Shown: in pieces, positions 53,556 through 62,600 of the stretch
Numbering within the stretch: position 1 is the first letter of the stretch
How the letters are laid out: every line of letters begins with the position of its first letter
NCBI RefSeq assembly: GCF_900172275.1
Contig: NZ_FWFT01000001.1
Coordinates: 62,001-126,000 of the forward strand
Reading direction: 5' to 3'
Origin: Pseudooctadecabacter jejudonensis
Lineage (GTDB): Bacteria > Pseudomonadota > Alphaproteobacteria > Rhodobacterales > Rhodobacteraceae
Length of the DNA stretch: 64,000 nucleotides
Position numbers and translations under genes: made by a program
The notes under the pieces: model-generated
Seen by the model: only the letters and a program-made list of their open reading frames with translations
What the model was told of the DNA's origin: nothing
The model's database searches: none

Positions 53556-54875
53556 CTATTGGGCGGCAGAAAGCACGTCTTGTGCCCGCTGCCAAGAGGC
53601 GGAGCCGCGGGGCAGGCGGTCAGCCGCCCGTTGGGCGTGGACGACCGCATCACGAACACGTCCCGTGAGGGCATATCGTTCGGCGGTCGCCAGTGAGGCA
53701 AGGCCCGGACGTCCGCTGCGCGCATAGGCTTGCCCCAGATCGCGCAGGATTGATGCCGATTGGCCGTCCAGCGCGCGGGCGCGTTCCAGCACGCGCACGG
53801 CCTCTGCGTTGCCTTGGGCGCTGTCCAGCGCCAGAAGGGCGCGGCCATAGCCGCCGAGGATCAGGGGCTCGTCGTTGTTCAGGCTGACGGCGTTGCGATA
53901 GGACGTGACCGCCGGGCCCGGTTGGCGACTTTCGAGCAGGATCTGGCCAAACAATTCATGCCAATAGGCGTCGTTGGGATATTGCGCCAGCAAGGTTTGC
54001 ATCGCGCGGATCGCTTCGTTGGCGTTGGCTTGTCTGTGGTGGGCCACGGCGCGGCGCATCAGCCCAATGGGGCTGTCGTCCCCGCGCACGCGGCGCAGGG
54101 TCCAGCCCGGGTTTTGACGAAACGCGCTGAGTTTGCCCTGCGCGCGGGCGAACCAGAAATCGGCCGCTGTGGTGTCGCGCGGCGTGCCGGGATTGGCGGC
54201 GACCAGCCCGCGCAGGGCGCGAATGCGGTCGGTGGTCAGCGGGTGGGTGCGTGTGTAGGGATCTTGCCGGGAGACGGACAGCGCCTCTTGTCCGCGAAAG
54301 ACATCGAGCACGCGGGTCGCGGCCGCAGGGTCGACACCGGCGCGCAGCATGTAACGGATTGAGGATTGGTCGGCGGCGGCCTCTTCTGCGCGGGTGTGGG
54401 CGAAAAATTGCCGTTGGGCGGCGCCTGCGGCGCCTGCGGCCACGCCGCCTGCGGCCTGTGGGTTGTCGGAGGCAAGGGCGACGGCCAAGGCCAGCGCAAT
54501 GCCGAAGCCCGCAGCCGAGCGGCTGCCGCGCAGATTGCTGAGACGGCGAGACAGGTGGCCGTTGGCGATGTGGGCCGCCTCATGGGCGATGACGGCCTGT
54601 ACCTCATCCGCGGCACCGAGCCGTTGCAGGAGGCCTGCGTGGATGAAAATGGCGTTGTTGCCCAGCACGAAGGCGTTCAGGCTGCTGTCGTCCACGACTA
54701 GGATCCGCACGCGATTGGGGTTCAGACCGGCGGCGCGCAAAATCGGGGCGGCCAGTTGATCGAGGCTGTTTTCAATGTCGGCGTCGCGGATCAGGCTGAC
54801 GGCTTGGGCGGGCGAGGCCAGCCCGATGAGCCCGAGCCACAGGCTGATCAAAACGGCGAGGATCGAATGGCGCAT
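53556..54875 (-). CDS. M48 family metalloprotease with TPR region (BepA-like)
   Basis: A 439-residue periplasmic protein with signal peptide MRHSILAVLISLWLGLIGLASPAQA written here as its first part MRHSILAVLISLWLGLIG. The zinc motif HEAAHIANGHL and the third ligand region HTRAEEAAADQ are intact. The C-terminal half is made of TPR-like helices (YWHELFGQILLESRQPGPAV, GYGRALLALDSAQGNAEAV). BepA checks outer-membrane protein assembly. Start at 54875 chosen for the signal peptide. Confidence 0.9.
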   Translation of the reverse strand: MRHSILAVLISLWLGLIGLASPAQAVSLIRDADIENSLDQLAAPILRAAGLNPNRVRILVVDDSSLNAFVLGNNAIFIHAGLLQRLGAADEVQAVIAHEAAHIANGHLSRRLSNLRGSRSAAGFGIALALAVALASDNPQAAGGVAAGAAGAAQRQFFAHTRAEEAAADQSSIRYMLRAGVDPAAATRVLDVFRGQEALSVSRQDPYTRTHPLTTDRIRALRGLVAANPGTPRDTTAADFWFARAQGKLSAFRQNPGWTLRRVRGDDSPIGLMRRAVAHHRQANANEAIRAMQTLLAQYPNDAYWHELFGQILLESRQPGPAVTSYRNAVSLNNDEPLILGGYGRALLALDSAQGNAEAVRVLERARALDGQSASILRDLGQAYARSGRPGLASLATAERYALTGRVRDAVVHAQRAADRLPRGSASWQRAQDVLSAAQ

Positions 54876-54933
54876 TGACGGGCTCCGACGGGACAGGGCA
54901 AAGAGGGCGATAAGGCAGCATAGGGCGGGCGAG

Positions 54934-56088
54934 ATGCGAAACTCAAGACGTGGTGAGATCGATCCGTTTATTGTGATGGACGTGATGGAGGCCGCCCGCG
55001 CGGCGGAGGCGGCGGGGCGGCATATCATCCACATGGAAGTGGGCCAGCCGGGCACCGGCGCGCCTGCGGCTGCGCTGTCGCGGCTGGCGGCGGACATGCA
55101 GGATGAGCCTTTGGGCTATACCGTGGGGCTGGGCCTGCCGGAGTTGCGCGCGCGGATCGCCCAGCATTACCGCGATTGGTACGACATCGATGTGGATGCT
55201 GGCCGGATCGTGGTGACGGCGGGGGCGTCGGGCGCGTTCTTGCTGGCGTTTTCGGCGCTTTTTGATACGGGCGCGCGGGTTGGGCTGGGGGCGCCTTGTT
55301 ATCCGTCTTATCGCCAGATCCTCAAGGCCATGGACATGGTGCCGGTGGACATGCCCACCACCTTGGCCGCACGGATGCAGCCTGTGGCGGCGGATGTCGC
55401 GGCCCATGATCTGAACGGGTTGATCGTTGCATCCCCTGCAAACCCCACGGGCACGATGTTGGGGCGGACTGAGATGGCGGATTTGGCGGCGGCCTGTGCT
55501 GCTGCCGATGCGGCCTTTATCAGTGACGAGATTTACCACGGGCTGGGGTATCATGGGCGCTGTGTCAGCGCGCTGGAGGTCACGGATGAGGTGATCGTTA
55601 TCAATTCGTTTTCCAAGTATTTCTCGATGACTGGCTGGCGCGTGGGCTGGATGGTGGTGCCCGAAGATCAGGTGCGCCGGATCGAACGCTTGGCGCAGAA
55701 TATGTTTATTTGCCCGTCCCATGCGTCCCAGCGGTTGGCCCTCTATGCGATGGACTGCGCGGAGACTTTGGACGCCCATGTCGACGTGTACCGCACCAAC
55801 CGCGATTTGATGATGGAGGCGTTGCCCCAGATGGGGTTGGGCCAGTTCGCGCCGCCTGATGGGGCGTTTTATGTTTACGTCGATGTGGGAGATTATACGT
55901 CGGACAGTTTGGAGTTCTGTGCGCAAGTTCTTGAAAAGGCGGGTGTTGCGATCACGCCGGGTCTTGATTTTGACCCTGTTGAGGGGGGGCATTGGGTGCG
56001 GTTGTCCTATGCGCGATCGACGCAGGATATTCGCGAAGGTCTGGCCCGGTTGGCGGACTTCATGGCCGGTTTGAGGGCGGAGGATTGA
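54934..56088 (+). CDS. Class I/II aminotransferase (PLP-dependent)
   Basis: A 384-residue fold-type I enzyme. VGQPGTGAP near the N-terminus binds the carboxylate, ASPANPTGT contains the PLP-pocket Asn, ISDEIYHGLGY the PLP Asp and Tyr, and SFSKYFSMTGWRVGW the Schiff-base Lys. The amino-acid specificity is unknown. The start MRNSRRGEIDPFIVMDV at 54934 leaves 58 bp to the divergent M48 gene. Confidence 0.92.
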   Translation: MRNSRRGEIDPFIVMDVMEAARAAEAAGRHIIHMEVGQPGTGAPAAALSRLAADMQDEPLGYTVGLGLPELRARIAQHYRDWYDIDVDAGRIVVTAGASGAFLLAFSALFDTGARVGLGAPCYPSYRQILKAMDMVPVDMPTTLAARMQPVAADVAAHDLNGLIVASPANPTGTMLGRTEMADLAAACAAADAAFISDEIYHGLGYHGRCVSALEVTDEVIVINSFSKYFSMTGWRVGWMVVPEDQVRRIERLAQNMFICPSHASQRLALYAMDCAETLDAHVDVYRTNRDLMMEALPQMGLGQFAPPDGAFYVYVDVGDYTSDSLEFCAQVLEKAGVAITPGLDFDPVEGGHWVRLSYARSTQDIREGLARLADFMAGLRAED

Positions 56089-56102
56089 GTTTTTTTGGTC
56101 AG

Positions 56103-57323
56103 ATGAAGACAGGGGGGCTGTCGGTGGCGGTGTGCCTGTCGGCGGCGATGTGCGGTGGGCCTTTGGGGGCGCAGGAGCTTTCGGGGTTGGCGCGGGTGGA
56201 CGGCGAAGGATCTGTTGTTGAAGATGTGCGTCGCCGAACCGAACTGACGTTGTTTTTGTCTCAGGTGGTGCCGTACCGCGTGTTCACCCTGGATGCGCCG
56301 CGCCGTTTGGTTGTTGATTTCCGCGAGGTCGATTTTCGCGGGCTGGACGCGGGGGCCTTTGATCAGAGCGACCATGTGAGCGAGGTTCGGTTTGGCGCGT
56401 TGCGCCCCGGTTGGAGCCGTATGGTTGTGGATCTGAGCGCGCCTTTGGCCGTCGAATTTGCGGGCATGCAGGTGGATGACGTAGACGGCACGGCCCTCGT
56501 TGAGATCGTGATGCGGCCCACGTCCGAGACCGCCTATGCCGCAGCCGCCGGTGCGCCGCAGGATCCCGAATGGGCGTTCTTGTTGGCAGACCCTGAGCCT
56601 GCGCCCGGCGTGGAAGAGGGCCCGGTGGTGGTGATGATTGACCCTGGTCATGGCGGGCTTGATCCCGGCGCTGAGCATGGTGGCACGCAAGAGGCGGATA
56701 TCATGTTGGCCACGGCGTTGGAGTTGGCCGCAGCGTTGGAGCGGGTGGAGGGCGTGAGGCCCGCATTGACCCGCAGCGCGGATGTCTTTGTGCCGTTGCA
56801 GGAACGTCTGACGCTGGCGCGGCGGGCGGGCGCGGATTTGTTCATCTCATTGCACGCGGATGCGTTGGAGGGGGAGCAGGCCAGCGGGGCATCTGTCTAC
56901 ACGTTGACATCGCAAGCGGCCTCTGCGGCGTCCTTGCGCATGGCGGAGCGCCATGAGGCGGGCGATTTGCTGGCGGGCGTGGACCTGAGCGGGCAGGGCG
57001 ATGAAGTCGCGTTGATCCTGCAGGATTTGGCGCGGGTGGAAACGGCGGCCTCTGGCGACAGATTTGCCGATCAGATGGTGCAGGCCATGGCCGATGTGGG
57101 CGCGCCTTTGAACACGCGGCCCCGCCGTATGGCGCCTTTGGCGGTGTTGAATGCGGCGGATTTTGCCTCTGTGTTGATCGAAGTGGGCTTTTTGTCCAAC
57201 GCCGAGGATCGCGCGCGATTGTCCACTGCTGAGGGCCGGGCGCCGATTGTGGCCGCGGCGGCCCTGGCCATCCAAAGGTGGGCGGCTGAAGAGGCGGCGT
57301 TGGCCCCTTTGGTCCGGCAGTGA
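56103..57323 (+). CDS. amiC: N-acetylmuramoyl-L-alanine amidase
   Basis: A 406-residue exported enzyme with signal peptide MKTGGLSVAVCLSAAMC. An AMIN-like domain (RRTELTLFLSQVVPYRVFTL) targets it to peptidoglycan. The Amidase_3 domain has zinc ligands in MIDPGHGGLDPGAEHGG (His) and the following Glu, SLHADALE (His), and the catalytic Glu in LIEVGFLSN. It splits stem peptides from glycan during daughter-cell separation. A TTG at 56085 overlapping the aminotransferase stop is an alternative start. Confidence 0.93.
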   Translation: MKTGGLSVAVCLSAAMCGGPLGAQELSGLARVDGEGSVVEDVRRRTELTLFLSQVVPYRVFTLDAPRRLVVDFREVDFRGLDAGAFDQSDHVSEVRFGALRPGWSRMVVDLSAPLAVEFAGMQVDDVDGTALVEIVMRPTSETAYAAAAGAPQDPEWAFLLADPEPAPGVEEGPVVVMIDPGHGGLDPGAEHGGTQEADIMLATALELAAALERVEGVRPALTRSADVFVPLQERLTLARRAGADLFISLHADALEGEQASGASVYTLTSQAASAASLRMAERHEAGDLLAGVDLSGQGDEVALILQDLARVETAASGDRFADQMVQAMADVGAPLNTRPRRMAPLAVLNAADFASVLIEVGFLSNAEDRARLSTAEGRAPIVAAAALAIQRWAAEEAALAPLVRQ

Positions 57324-57339
57324 TCAGCCAGAGAAGGGA

Positions 57340-57960
57340 TCAGCCTGTAAAGCGGGCCAGCCAGATGGTGTGAAAATCGCAATTTGGGTCTTCGGGGCGG
57401 TATTCGATCACTTTGAACCCGTGTTCTGTCAGCAGATCGCGGTAGTCCTGCGGGTCAAGGCTGGCGTGATAGACGGGGGCGCCTGCGGCGTGACCGTAGG
57501 CTTCGCCCGCCGCGTGGCCGGTGGTGAACATCAGGGCGGCCTTGGGGGCGGCGTGGGCTGCGAAAACGGCAAACATCGCGCGTTGATCGTCAGGGCTCAG
57601 GTGAAAGAAGCTGTCCCAGGCCAGAATGGCGTCAAAGGTCTGGCCGAGGGTGAGGGTTCTCATATCTGCGTGCAGGGCGGTGGCCTGTGGCAGGGTTTGG
57701 GCAAACAGATCCACCATAGTCGCGGCCCCGTCCACGCCCGTGATCGCCATGCCGCGGTCGGCCAGATAGGTGGCCAGCGGCGCGCCTGGCCCGCACCCCA
57801 GATCCAGCAGCCTGCGGGGTGATTGGTTGCGGGGGGCGGCCCCTAACAACCTGTCGAGCATGGGTTTTTCGAACAGGATACGATTGCGCTGTCGGGCATA
57901 GTCCTGCGCCTGCGCGTCGTAGGTTTCAAGAATATCATCGGGGGAGGGCAGTGTGGTCAT
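57340..57960 (-). CDS. Class I SAM-dependent methyltransferase
   Basis: A 206-residue protein with the SAM-binding motif LLDLGCGPGAPLATYL, acidic motif II ITGVDGAATM and motif IV region FDAILAWDSFFHLSPDD. The substrate is unknown. It sits on the opposite strand between amiC and mrcA; its ATG at 57960 is 153 bp from the mrcA start. The open frame continues antisense to mrcA, but that part is not coding. Confidence 0.9.
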   Translation of the reverse strand: MTTLPSPDDILETYDAQAQDYARQRNRILFEKPMLDRLLGAAPRNQSPRRLLDLGCGPGAPLATYLADRGMAITGVDGAATMVDLFAQTLPQATALHADMRTLTLGQTFDAILAWDSFFHLSPDDQRAMFAVFAAHAAPKAALMFTTGHAAGEAYGHAAGAPVYHASLDPQDYRDLLTEHGFKVIEYRPEDPNCDFHTIWLARFTG

Positions 57961-58113
57961 GGGGTGCACATGCGGTCCCGCAGCGCGTCGTGCAAGGGTG
58001 GCCCGTTGACAGGCCCAAGAACCGGCGGGGAATGGCCCAAGGGGGCACTTGGCCTTTTGACGCTGGGCTGCGTTGTCCCTATAAGCGGGGCATCTGATTT
58101 GGGGGCTGACGCA

Positions 58114-60645
58114 ATGGTTTTGCGGTTCATCTTTTCGTTCTTTGGCGGCATCTTTTCGATGATCACGCTTGGCGCTGGTATGGCCGCGCTGACGCTTGGG
58201 GCGATCTTTTACATGTATGGCAAGAACCTGCCCGACAGTGAGGCCTTGGCGAACTATCAGCCCAAGACGATCAGCCGTGTCTATTCCGGCGAGGGCGTCG
58301 TGATCGACGAATTCGTCGAGGAACAGCGCCTGTTCACCGCGATTGAGGAAATCCCCGATCTTGTCGTGCATGCCTTCGTGTCTGCGGAGGACAAGGAATT
58401 CTATACACACGACGGCTATTCCATCCCCGCGATCCTGTCGGCGGCGCGGGATATTGTGTTGTCGCGCGGGCAGACGGTTCGGGGGGGCTCTACCATCACG
58501 CAGCAGGTGGCCAAGGGGCTGTTGCTGGACGGATCGCGCACGATTGAACGCAAGGTGCAAGAGATCATCCTTGCCCCGCGGCTTGAGGCTGTGGTGGGCA
58601 AAGACGGGGTGATGGAGATTTATCTCAACGAGATTTTTCTGGGCCAGAACTCTTACGGGGTGACGGCGGCCGCGCGGACATATTTCAACAAGACCTTGGC
58701 GGAACTGACACCGGGGGAGGCGGCGTACCTTGCGTCTGTGACACGCCGCCCGTCTGATATGCACCCTGTGCGCAACCGTGACATCGCCGTGTTCCGCCGC
58801 GACAACACCCTGCGTGAGATGTTCGAAAACGGCTACATCAGCGAGGCCGTTTATCAAAGCGAGATCACGCAGCCGCTGTTGTCGGTGCAGGGGGGCGATT
58901 ATCCGTCGTTCCAAGAGACCCGCGAAGAACGTGATTATTTTACCGCCGCTATCCGATCCGAAGTGGAAGGGTTGTTCCCGGATATGGAAATGGACAGCGC
59001 CGGTTTGTCGATCCGCGCAACCGTGGATGAGGACATGCAGGCGGCTGCGCGGGATGCGTTGCAGCGGCAGCTGGAAAGCTATGACCGCAGTGCTGGCGTT
59101 TGGCGGGGCACGGGGCTGAGCATTCCGGTCGAGACGTTGAATGACGAAGAGGCGTGGCGCACGGCCTTGCGGCAAGCGCCTGCCATTCGCACGATCACCC
59201 TTGAGAACCCGTGGTTCCCTGCTGTGGTGCGTGAGGTGCAGGACCAGCAGCTGATTCTTGGCATTGAAGGCTGGCAGGAGGGCGATGAGGCCCCCGTGGT
59301 GCCGCGCCGTGACATCGAATGGATGCGTGGCGATTTCTTTGACAATTTCGAACCGGGCGATGTGGTGCATGTGCGCCGCATGATGACGGGCGACAACGGG
59401 GCAGGGGATTTCATCCGCTGGTCTCTGCGTCAAGTGCCTGAGGTGCAGGGCGCGTTTATGGCGATGGACGTGAACACGGGGCGCGTTTTGGCGATGCAGG
59501 GGGGCTTTGGCTACGAGATCCGGATCTCGGAGCTGAACCGCGCCTATTCCGAACGCCAGCCCGGGTCTGCGTTCAAGCCGTTTGTTTTCGCGGCCGCACT
59601 CGATTCCGGCTATACGCCTGCCACGATCGTGGTTGATGCGCCCATTGAGGTGCGCGCGGGCGGCGAGATTTGGCGCCCCCAGAACGCGTCTGACCGGTTT
59701 TACGGCCCCACGCCCCTGCGGACGGGCATTGAGCAATCGCGCAACGTGATGACCGTGCGTCTGGCGCAAGAGGTTGGCATGCGCACCATTGCGGAATACG
59801 CGGAACGGTTTGGCGTGTATGAGCGGATGAACGCGTTCTTGTCTGCCTCGCTGGGGTCTGAGGAAACCACGCTTTACAAGCTTGTCGCGGCCTATGCGAT
59901 GTTTGCCAATGGCGGTGAGAGGGTGGAACCCACCTTGGTTGACCGTGTGCAGGACCGCTACGGCGAGACGATTTACCGCCATGATCAACGCACCTGCACC
60001 GAATGTACGGATGCCAATCTGCCCGCAGGGCAGGCGCCTGCAATCGTGTCAGACCGCGAACGTGTGATGAACGAGGTGACCGCCTATCAGCTGACATCGA
60101 TGATGCGCGGCGTGGTGCAGCGCGGGACGGCGCGCCGGTCTGTGAACCTGCCTGTTCCGATTGCGGGCAAGACCGGCACGACGAACGACGCCAAGGATGT
60201 GTGGTTTGTGGGTTTCAGCTCAAACATTGTGGCGGGGTGCTATATCGGGTTCGATACGCCGCGGTCTTTGGGGCGGTCGGCGTCCGGTGGGGGCTTGTGT
60301 GGGCCAGTGTTCAACAGCTTTATGCAGACGGCCATTCAGCGGTATGGTGGTGGGGATTTCCGCGCGCCTGAGAACTGTATGTTCATCAACATCGACCGTT
60401 TCACAGGGGCCCGTTTGCCTGATGGGGCCAGCGGCGACAATGTCGTGCGTGAGTGTTTCCGTGAGGGTGAAGAGCCTGTCTTTGGCATCACATTTGACGG
60501 TGGGTTTGCCATGGCCGCCGATCTGCCTCTCTTTGATGAGGTGCGCCCGCCGTCGTCCGTGTCGGTGACCACATCCACGGGGGAAACGGCGACGATCAAT
60601 TCCAATGCGTCGTTTGGGTCGTTGTCGTCGGGCGGGCTGTATTAA
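58114..60645 (+). CDS. mrcA: Penicillin-binding protein 1A
   Basis: An 843-residue bifunctional peptidoglycan synthase. After an N-terminal membrane anchor, the transglycosylase domain has SAEDKEFYTHDGYS, GGSTITQQVAKGLLL and EIYLNEIFLGQNSYGV. The transpeptidase domain has SxxK in RQPGSAFKPFVFAA, SxN in EQSRNVMTVR and KTG in IAGKTGTTNDAKD. It acts at the inner membrane in wall growth. Start at 58114 gives the usual short cytoplasmic N-terminus. Confidence 0.97.
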   Translation: MVLRFIFSFFGGIFSMITLGAGMAALTLGAIFYMYGKNLPDSEALANYQPKTISRVYSGEGVVIDEFVEEQRLFTAIEEIPDLVVHAFVSAEDKEFYTHDGYSIPAILSAARDIVLSRGQTVRGGSTITQQVAKGLLLDGSRTIERKVQEIILAPRLEAVVGKDGVMEIYLNEIFLGQNSYGVTAAARTYFNKTLAELTPGEAAYLASVTRRPSDMHPVRNRDIAVFRRDNTLREMFENGYISEAVYQSEITQPLLSVQGGDYPSFQETREERDYFTAAIRSEVEGLFPDMEMDSAGLSIRATVDEDMQAAARDALQRQLESYDRSAGVWRGTGLSIPVETLNDEEAWRTALRQAPAIRTITLENPWFPAVVREVQDQQLILGIEGWQEGDEAPVVPRRDIEWMRGDFFDNFEPGDVVHVRRMMTGDNGAGDFIRWSLRQVPEVQGAFMAMDVNTGRVLAMQGGFGYEIRISELNRAYSERQPGSAFKPFVFAAALDSGYTPATIVVDAPIEVRAGGEIWRPQNASDRFYGPTPLRTGIEQSRNVMTVRLAQEVGMRTIAEYAERFGVYERMNAFLSASLGSEETTLYKLVAAYAMFANGGERVEPTLVDRVQDRYGETIYRHDQRTCTECTDANLPAGQAPAIVSDRERVMNEVTAYQLTSMMRGVVQRGTARRSVNLPVPIAGKTGTTNDAKDVWFVGFSSNIVAGCYIGFDTPRSLGRSASGGGLCGPVFNSFMQTAIQRYGGGDFRAPENCMFINIDRFTGARLPDGASGDNVVRECFREGEEPVFGITFDGGFAMAADLPLFDEVRPPSSVSVTTSTGETATINSNASFGSLSSGGLY

Positions 60646-60667
60646 AGGGTCAGCCCATGCGCGTGGC

Positions 60668-60695
60668 CCGATTGCCCCTGCGGGGGCAATCGGTT
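60668..60695 (+). terminator. Strong hairpin between mrcA and prfB
   Basis: An 11-bp perfect stem CCGATTGCCCC / GGGGCAATCGG with loop TGCG, 22 bp after the mrcA stop. Only two T follow, so it could be a weak terminator or an RNA-stability hairpin. Confidence 0.7.
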
Positions 60696-60730
60696 AGACC
60701 CTGAGCAACCCAAGACAAGAGACATCCAAG

Positions 60731-61858
60731 ATGCGCGCTGAAATCCAATCCATCGTGACCGAGATCGAAAACAGCCTGACGTTGTTGGCCCAGCGGATGG
60801 ACTATGACACTGCGCCGCACCGGCTGGAAGAATTCAATGCCCGTGTCGAGGACCCCACGTTGTGGGATGATCCGGAGGCCGCGCAAAAGTTGATGCGGGA
60901 TCGTCAGAATCTTGTGGATGCGATGAAGAGCTATGAGGACATCCGCCAAGAGCTGACCGACAGCCAGGAGCTGATCGAGCTGGGCGAGATGGAGGACGAC
61001 GCCGAGGTGGTGACCGAAGCGGAGGACGCGCTGAAGGCGCTGAAGACGCGCGCTGCTGAAAAAGAGCTTGAGGCGTTGTTGGACGGTGAGGCCGATGGCA
61101 ACGACACGTTCCTTGAGATCAATTCAGGTGCGGGGGGCACGGAAAGCTGTGACTGGGCGTCGATGTTGGCGCGGATGTATGTCCGCTGGGCCGAAAAGAA
61201 GGGCTATAAGGTCGAGCTGCAATCAGAGAGTGCGGGCGAAGAGGCGGGCATCAAATCCGCAGCCTACAAGATCAGCGGGCACAATGCCTATGGTTGGTTG
61301 AAATCCGAAAGCGGTGTGCACCGTCTGGTGCGCATTTCGCCCTTTGACAGTGCCGCCAAACGGCACACGTCGTTTACGTCCGTGAAGGTTTATCCGGTGG
61401 TGGATGATAACATCGAGATTGAGGTGAACCCTGCGGATATTCGCATCGACACCTATCGATCATCCGGCGCGGGCGGGCAGCACGTGAACACGACGGATTC
61501 GGCTGTGCGCATCACGCACCACCCCACGGGGATCGTTGTGACATCATCGGAGAAATCCCAGCACCAGAACCGCGATATTGCCATGAAAGCGTTGAAGTCG
61601 CGTCTGTATCAGATGGAATTGGACAAGCGGTCGGCGCTGGTCAATGAGGTTCATGAGAACGCGGGCGATGCGGGCTGGGGCAATCAGATCCGGTCTTATG
61701 TGTTGCAGCCCTATCAGATGGTGAAAGACCTGCGGACATCCCACGAGACATCGGACACCAAAGGCGTGTTGGACGGGGATCTGGATGGGTTTATGGCCGC
61801 CACACTGGCGATGAACGTCAGTGGCAAAAGCCGTGCGGAGGCGGGTGCCGACGATTGA
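60731..61858 (+). CDS. prfB: Peptide chain release factor 2
   Basis: A 375-residue protein recognising UGA and UAA stop codons. The SPF recognition tripeptide is in [15 protein letters not shown] and the catalytic GGQ in [14 protein letters not shown]. The gene reads in one frame from ATG to stop, so the programmed frameshift known from Escherichia coli prfB is absent. Located after amiC and mrcA. Confidence 0.97.
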   Translation: MRAEIQSIVTEIENSLTLLAQRMDYDTAPHRLEEFNARVEDPTLWDDPEAAQKLMRDRQNLVDAMKSYEDIRQELTDSQELIELGEMEDDAEVVTEAEDALKALKTRAAEKELEALLDGEADGNDTFLEINSGAGGTESCDWASMLARMYVRWAEKKGYKVELQSESAGEEAGIKSAAYKISGHNAYGWLKSESGVHRLVRISPFDSAAKRHTSFTSVKVYPVVDDNIEIEVNPADIRIDTYRSSGAGGQHVNTTDSAVRITHHPTGIVVTSSEKSQHQNRDIAMKALKSRLYQMELDKRSALVNEVHENAGDAGWGNQIRSYVLQPYQMVKDLRTSHETSDTKGVLDGDLDGFMAATLAMNVSGKSRAEAGADD

Positions 61859-61910
61859 TCTGCCAGCGGTGGGACGATCTGACGATCGGGTCCTGCGGAC
61901 GGCGGGGTGC

Positions 61911-61986
61911 AAAATCTCAAGGAGATTTTGTTCAAAGTCTTATGCAAGACTTTGGCCTGCGGCGCAGGTGTATTTGACCCAAAGAA
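61911..61986 (+). repeat. Dispersed hairpin element, copy G (variant tail)
   Basis: Hairpins AAAATCTC-AAG-GAGATTTT (61911-61929), CAAAGTCTT-ATGC-AAGACTTTG (61933-61954) and CCTGCG-G-CGCAGG (61956-61968), then the tail at 61967-61986 with one change (GGTGTATTTGACCCAAAGAA). It lies between convergent prfB and bactofilin genes. Confidence 0.85.
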
Positions 61987-62050
61987 GCCGAACCCCAGCG
62001 GAATTAATTAGGCGTTCAGGCGAGACGGGGCGGAGATCCGGCCAAAGAAA

Positions 62051-62078
62051 AAGCCCTCACCTGTCATAGGCGAGGGCT
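62051..62078 (-). terminator. Intrinsic terminator of the bactofilin gene
   Basis: On the minus strand AGCCCTCGCCT pairs with AGGTGAGGGCT (one weak pair) and is followed by TTTTTCTTT, 28 bp after the bactofilin stop. Confidence 0.85.
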
Positions 62079-62105
62079 CATTTTGAGTGCCGTTGATACG
62101 GTCTG

Positions 62106-62600
62106 TTAAGCCTGATGCTTTGGCGCCGGTTTGGCTTTGCCACCGGCGTTCAGGGGATCGTCCTGACGCTGAACGGAGCCTTCGAAGTGGGCGCCGGATT
62201 CAATCGCGATGGTCTTGTGGATGATGTCACCCTCGACCCGTGCGGTGGATGTCAGACGGACCTTGAGGCCGCGCACGGTGCCCACGATCCGGCCGTTGAC
62301 GACCACATCGTCCGCCACGCATTCACCATTGACTGTTGCGCCTTCGCCGATTGTCAGCAGGTGGGCGCGGATGTCGCCGTCCACGGTGCCTTCGATCTGG
62401 ATATCACCGGTGGTCTTGAGATTACCGGTGATGTGCAGATCCGTGCTCAGCTGAGAGGCGGGTGGTTTCGCCTTGGGTGCTGCGGATTTGAAATCGCTTG
62501 CGGCAGGGGCAGGGGAGGAAGCAGGGCTCGCAGGTTTGGGCGCGTCAGAGGACGGCGTTGCGGGCGTGCCAGGCTCGTTGATTTTGCTTTTAGAAAACAT
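62106..62600 (-). CDS. Bactofilin (polymer-forming cytoskeletal protein)
   Basis: A 164-residue protein. A Pro/Ala/Ser-rich unstructured N-terminus (1-50) leads to the bactofilin beta-helix core: DLHITGNLKTTGDIQIEGTV, then repeated short strands ending GAHFEGSVQR, and a charged C-terminal tail. Bactofilins form filaments that place cell-wall enzymes. The start lies 10 bases inside the upstream M23 peptidase gene, so the two are co-translated and probably work together on cell shape. Confidence 0.92.
   Translation of the reverse strand: MFSKSKINEPGTPATPSSDAPKPASPASSPAPAASDFKSAAPKAKPPASQLSTDLHITGNLKTTGDIQIEGTVDGDIRAHLLTIGEGATVNGECVADDVVVNGRIVGTVRGLKVRLTSTARVEGDIIHKTIAIESGAHFEGSVQRQDDPLNAGGKAKPAPKHQA

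Noticed and set aside
57961-59988. Open frame of 882 codons on the minus strand running through mrcA
   Set aside because: Only the C-terminal 206 residues (methyltransferase) look like protein; the rest is the antisense of mrcA kept open by high GC and codon bias.
60731-61858. Programmed +1 frameshift in prfB
   Set aside because: The coding frame is continuous from the ATG to the stop, so no frameshift is needed.
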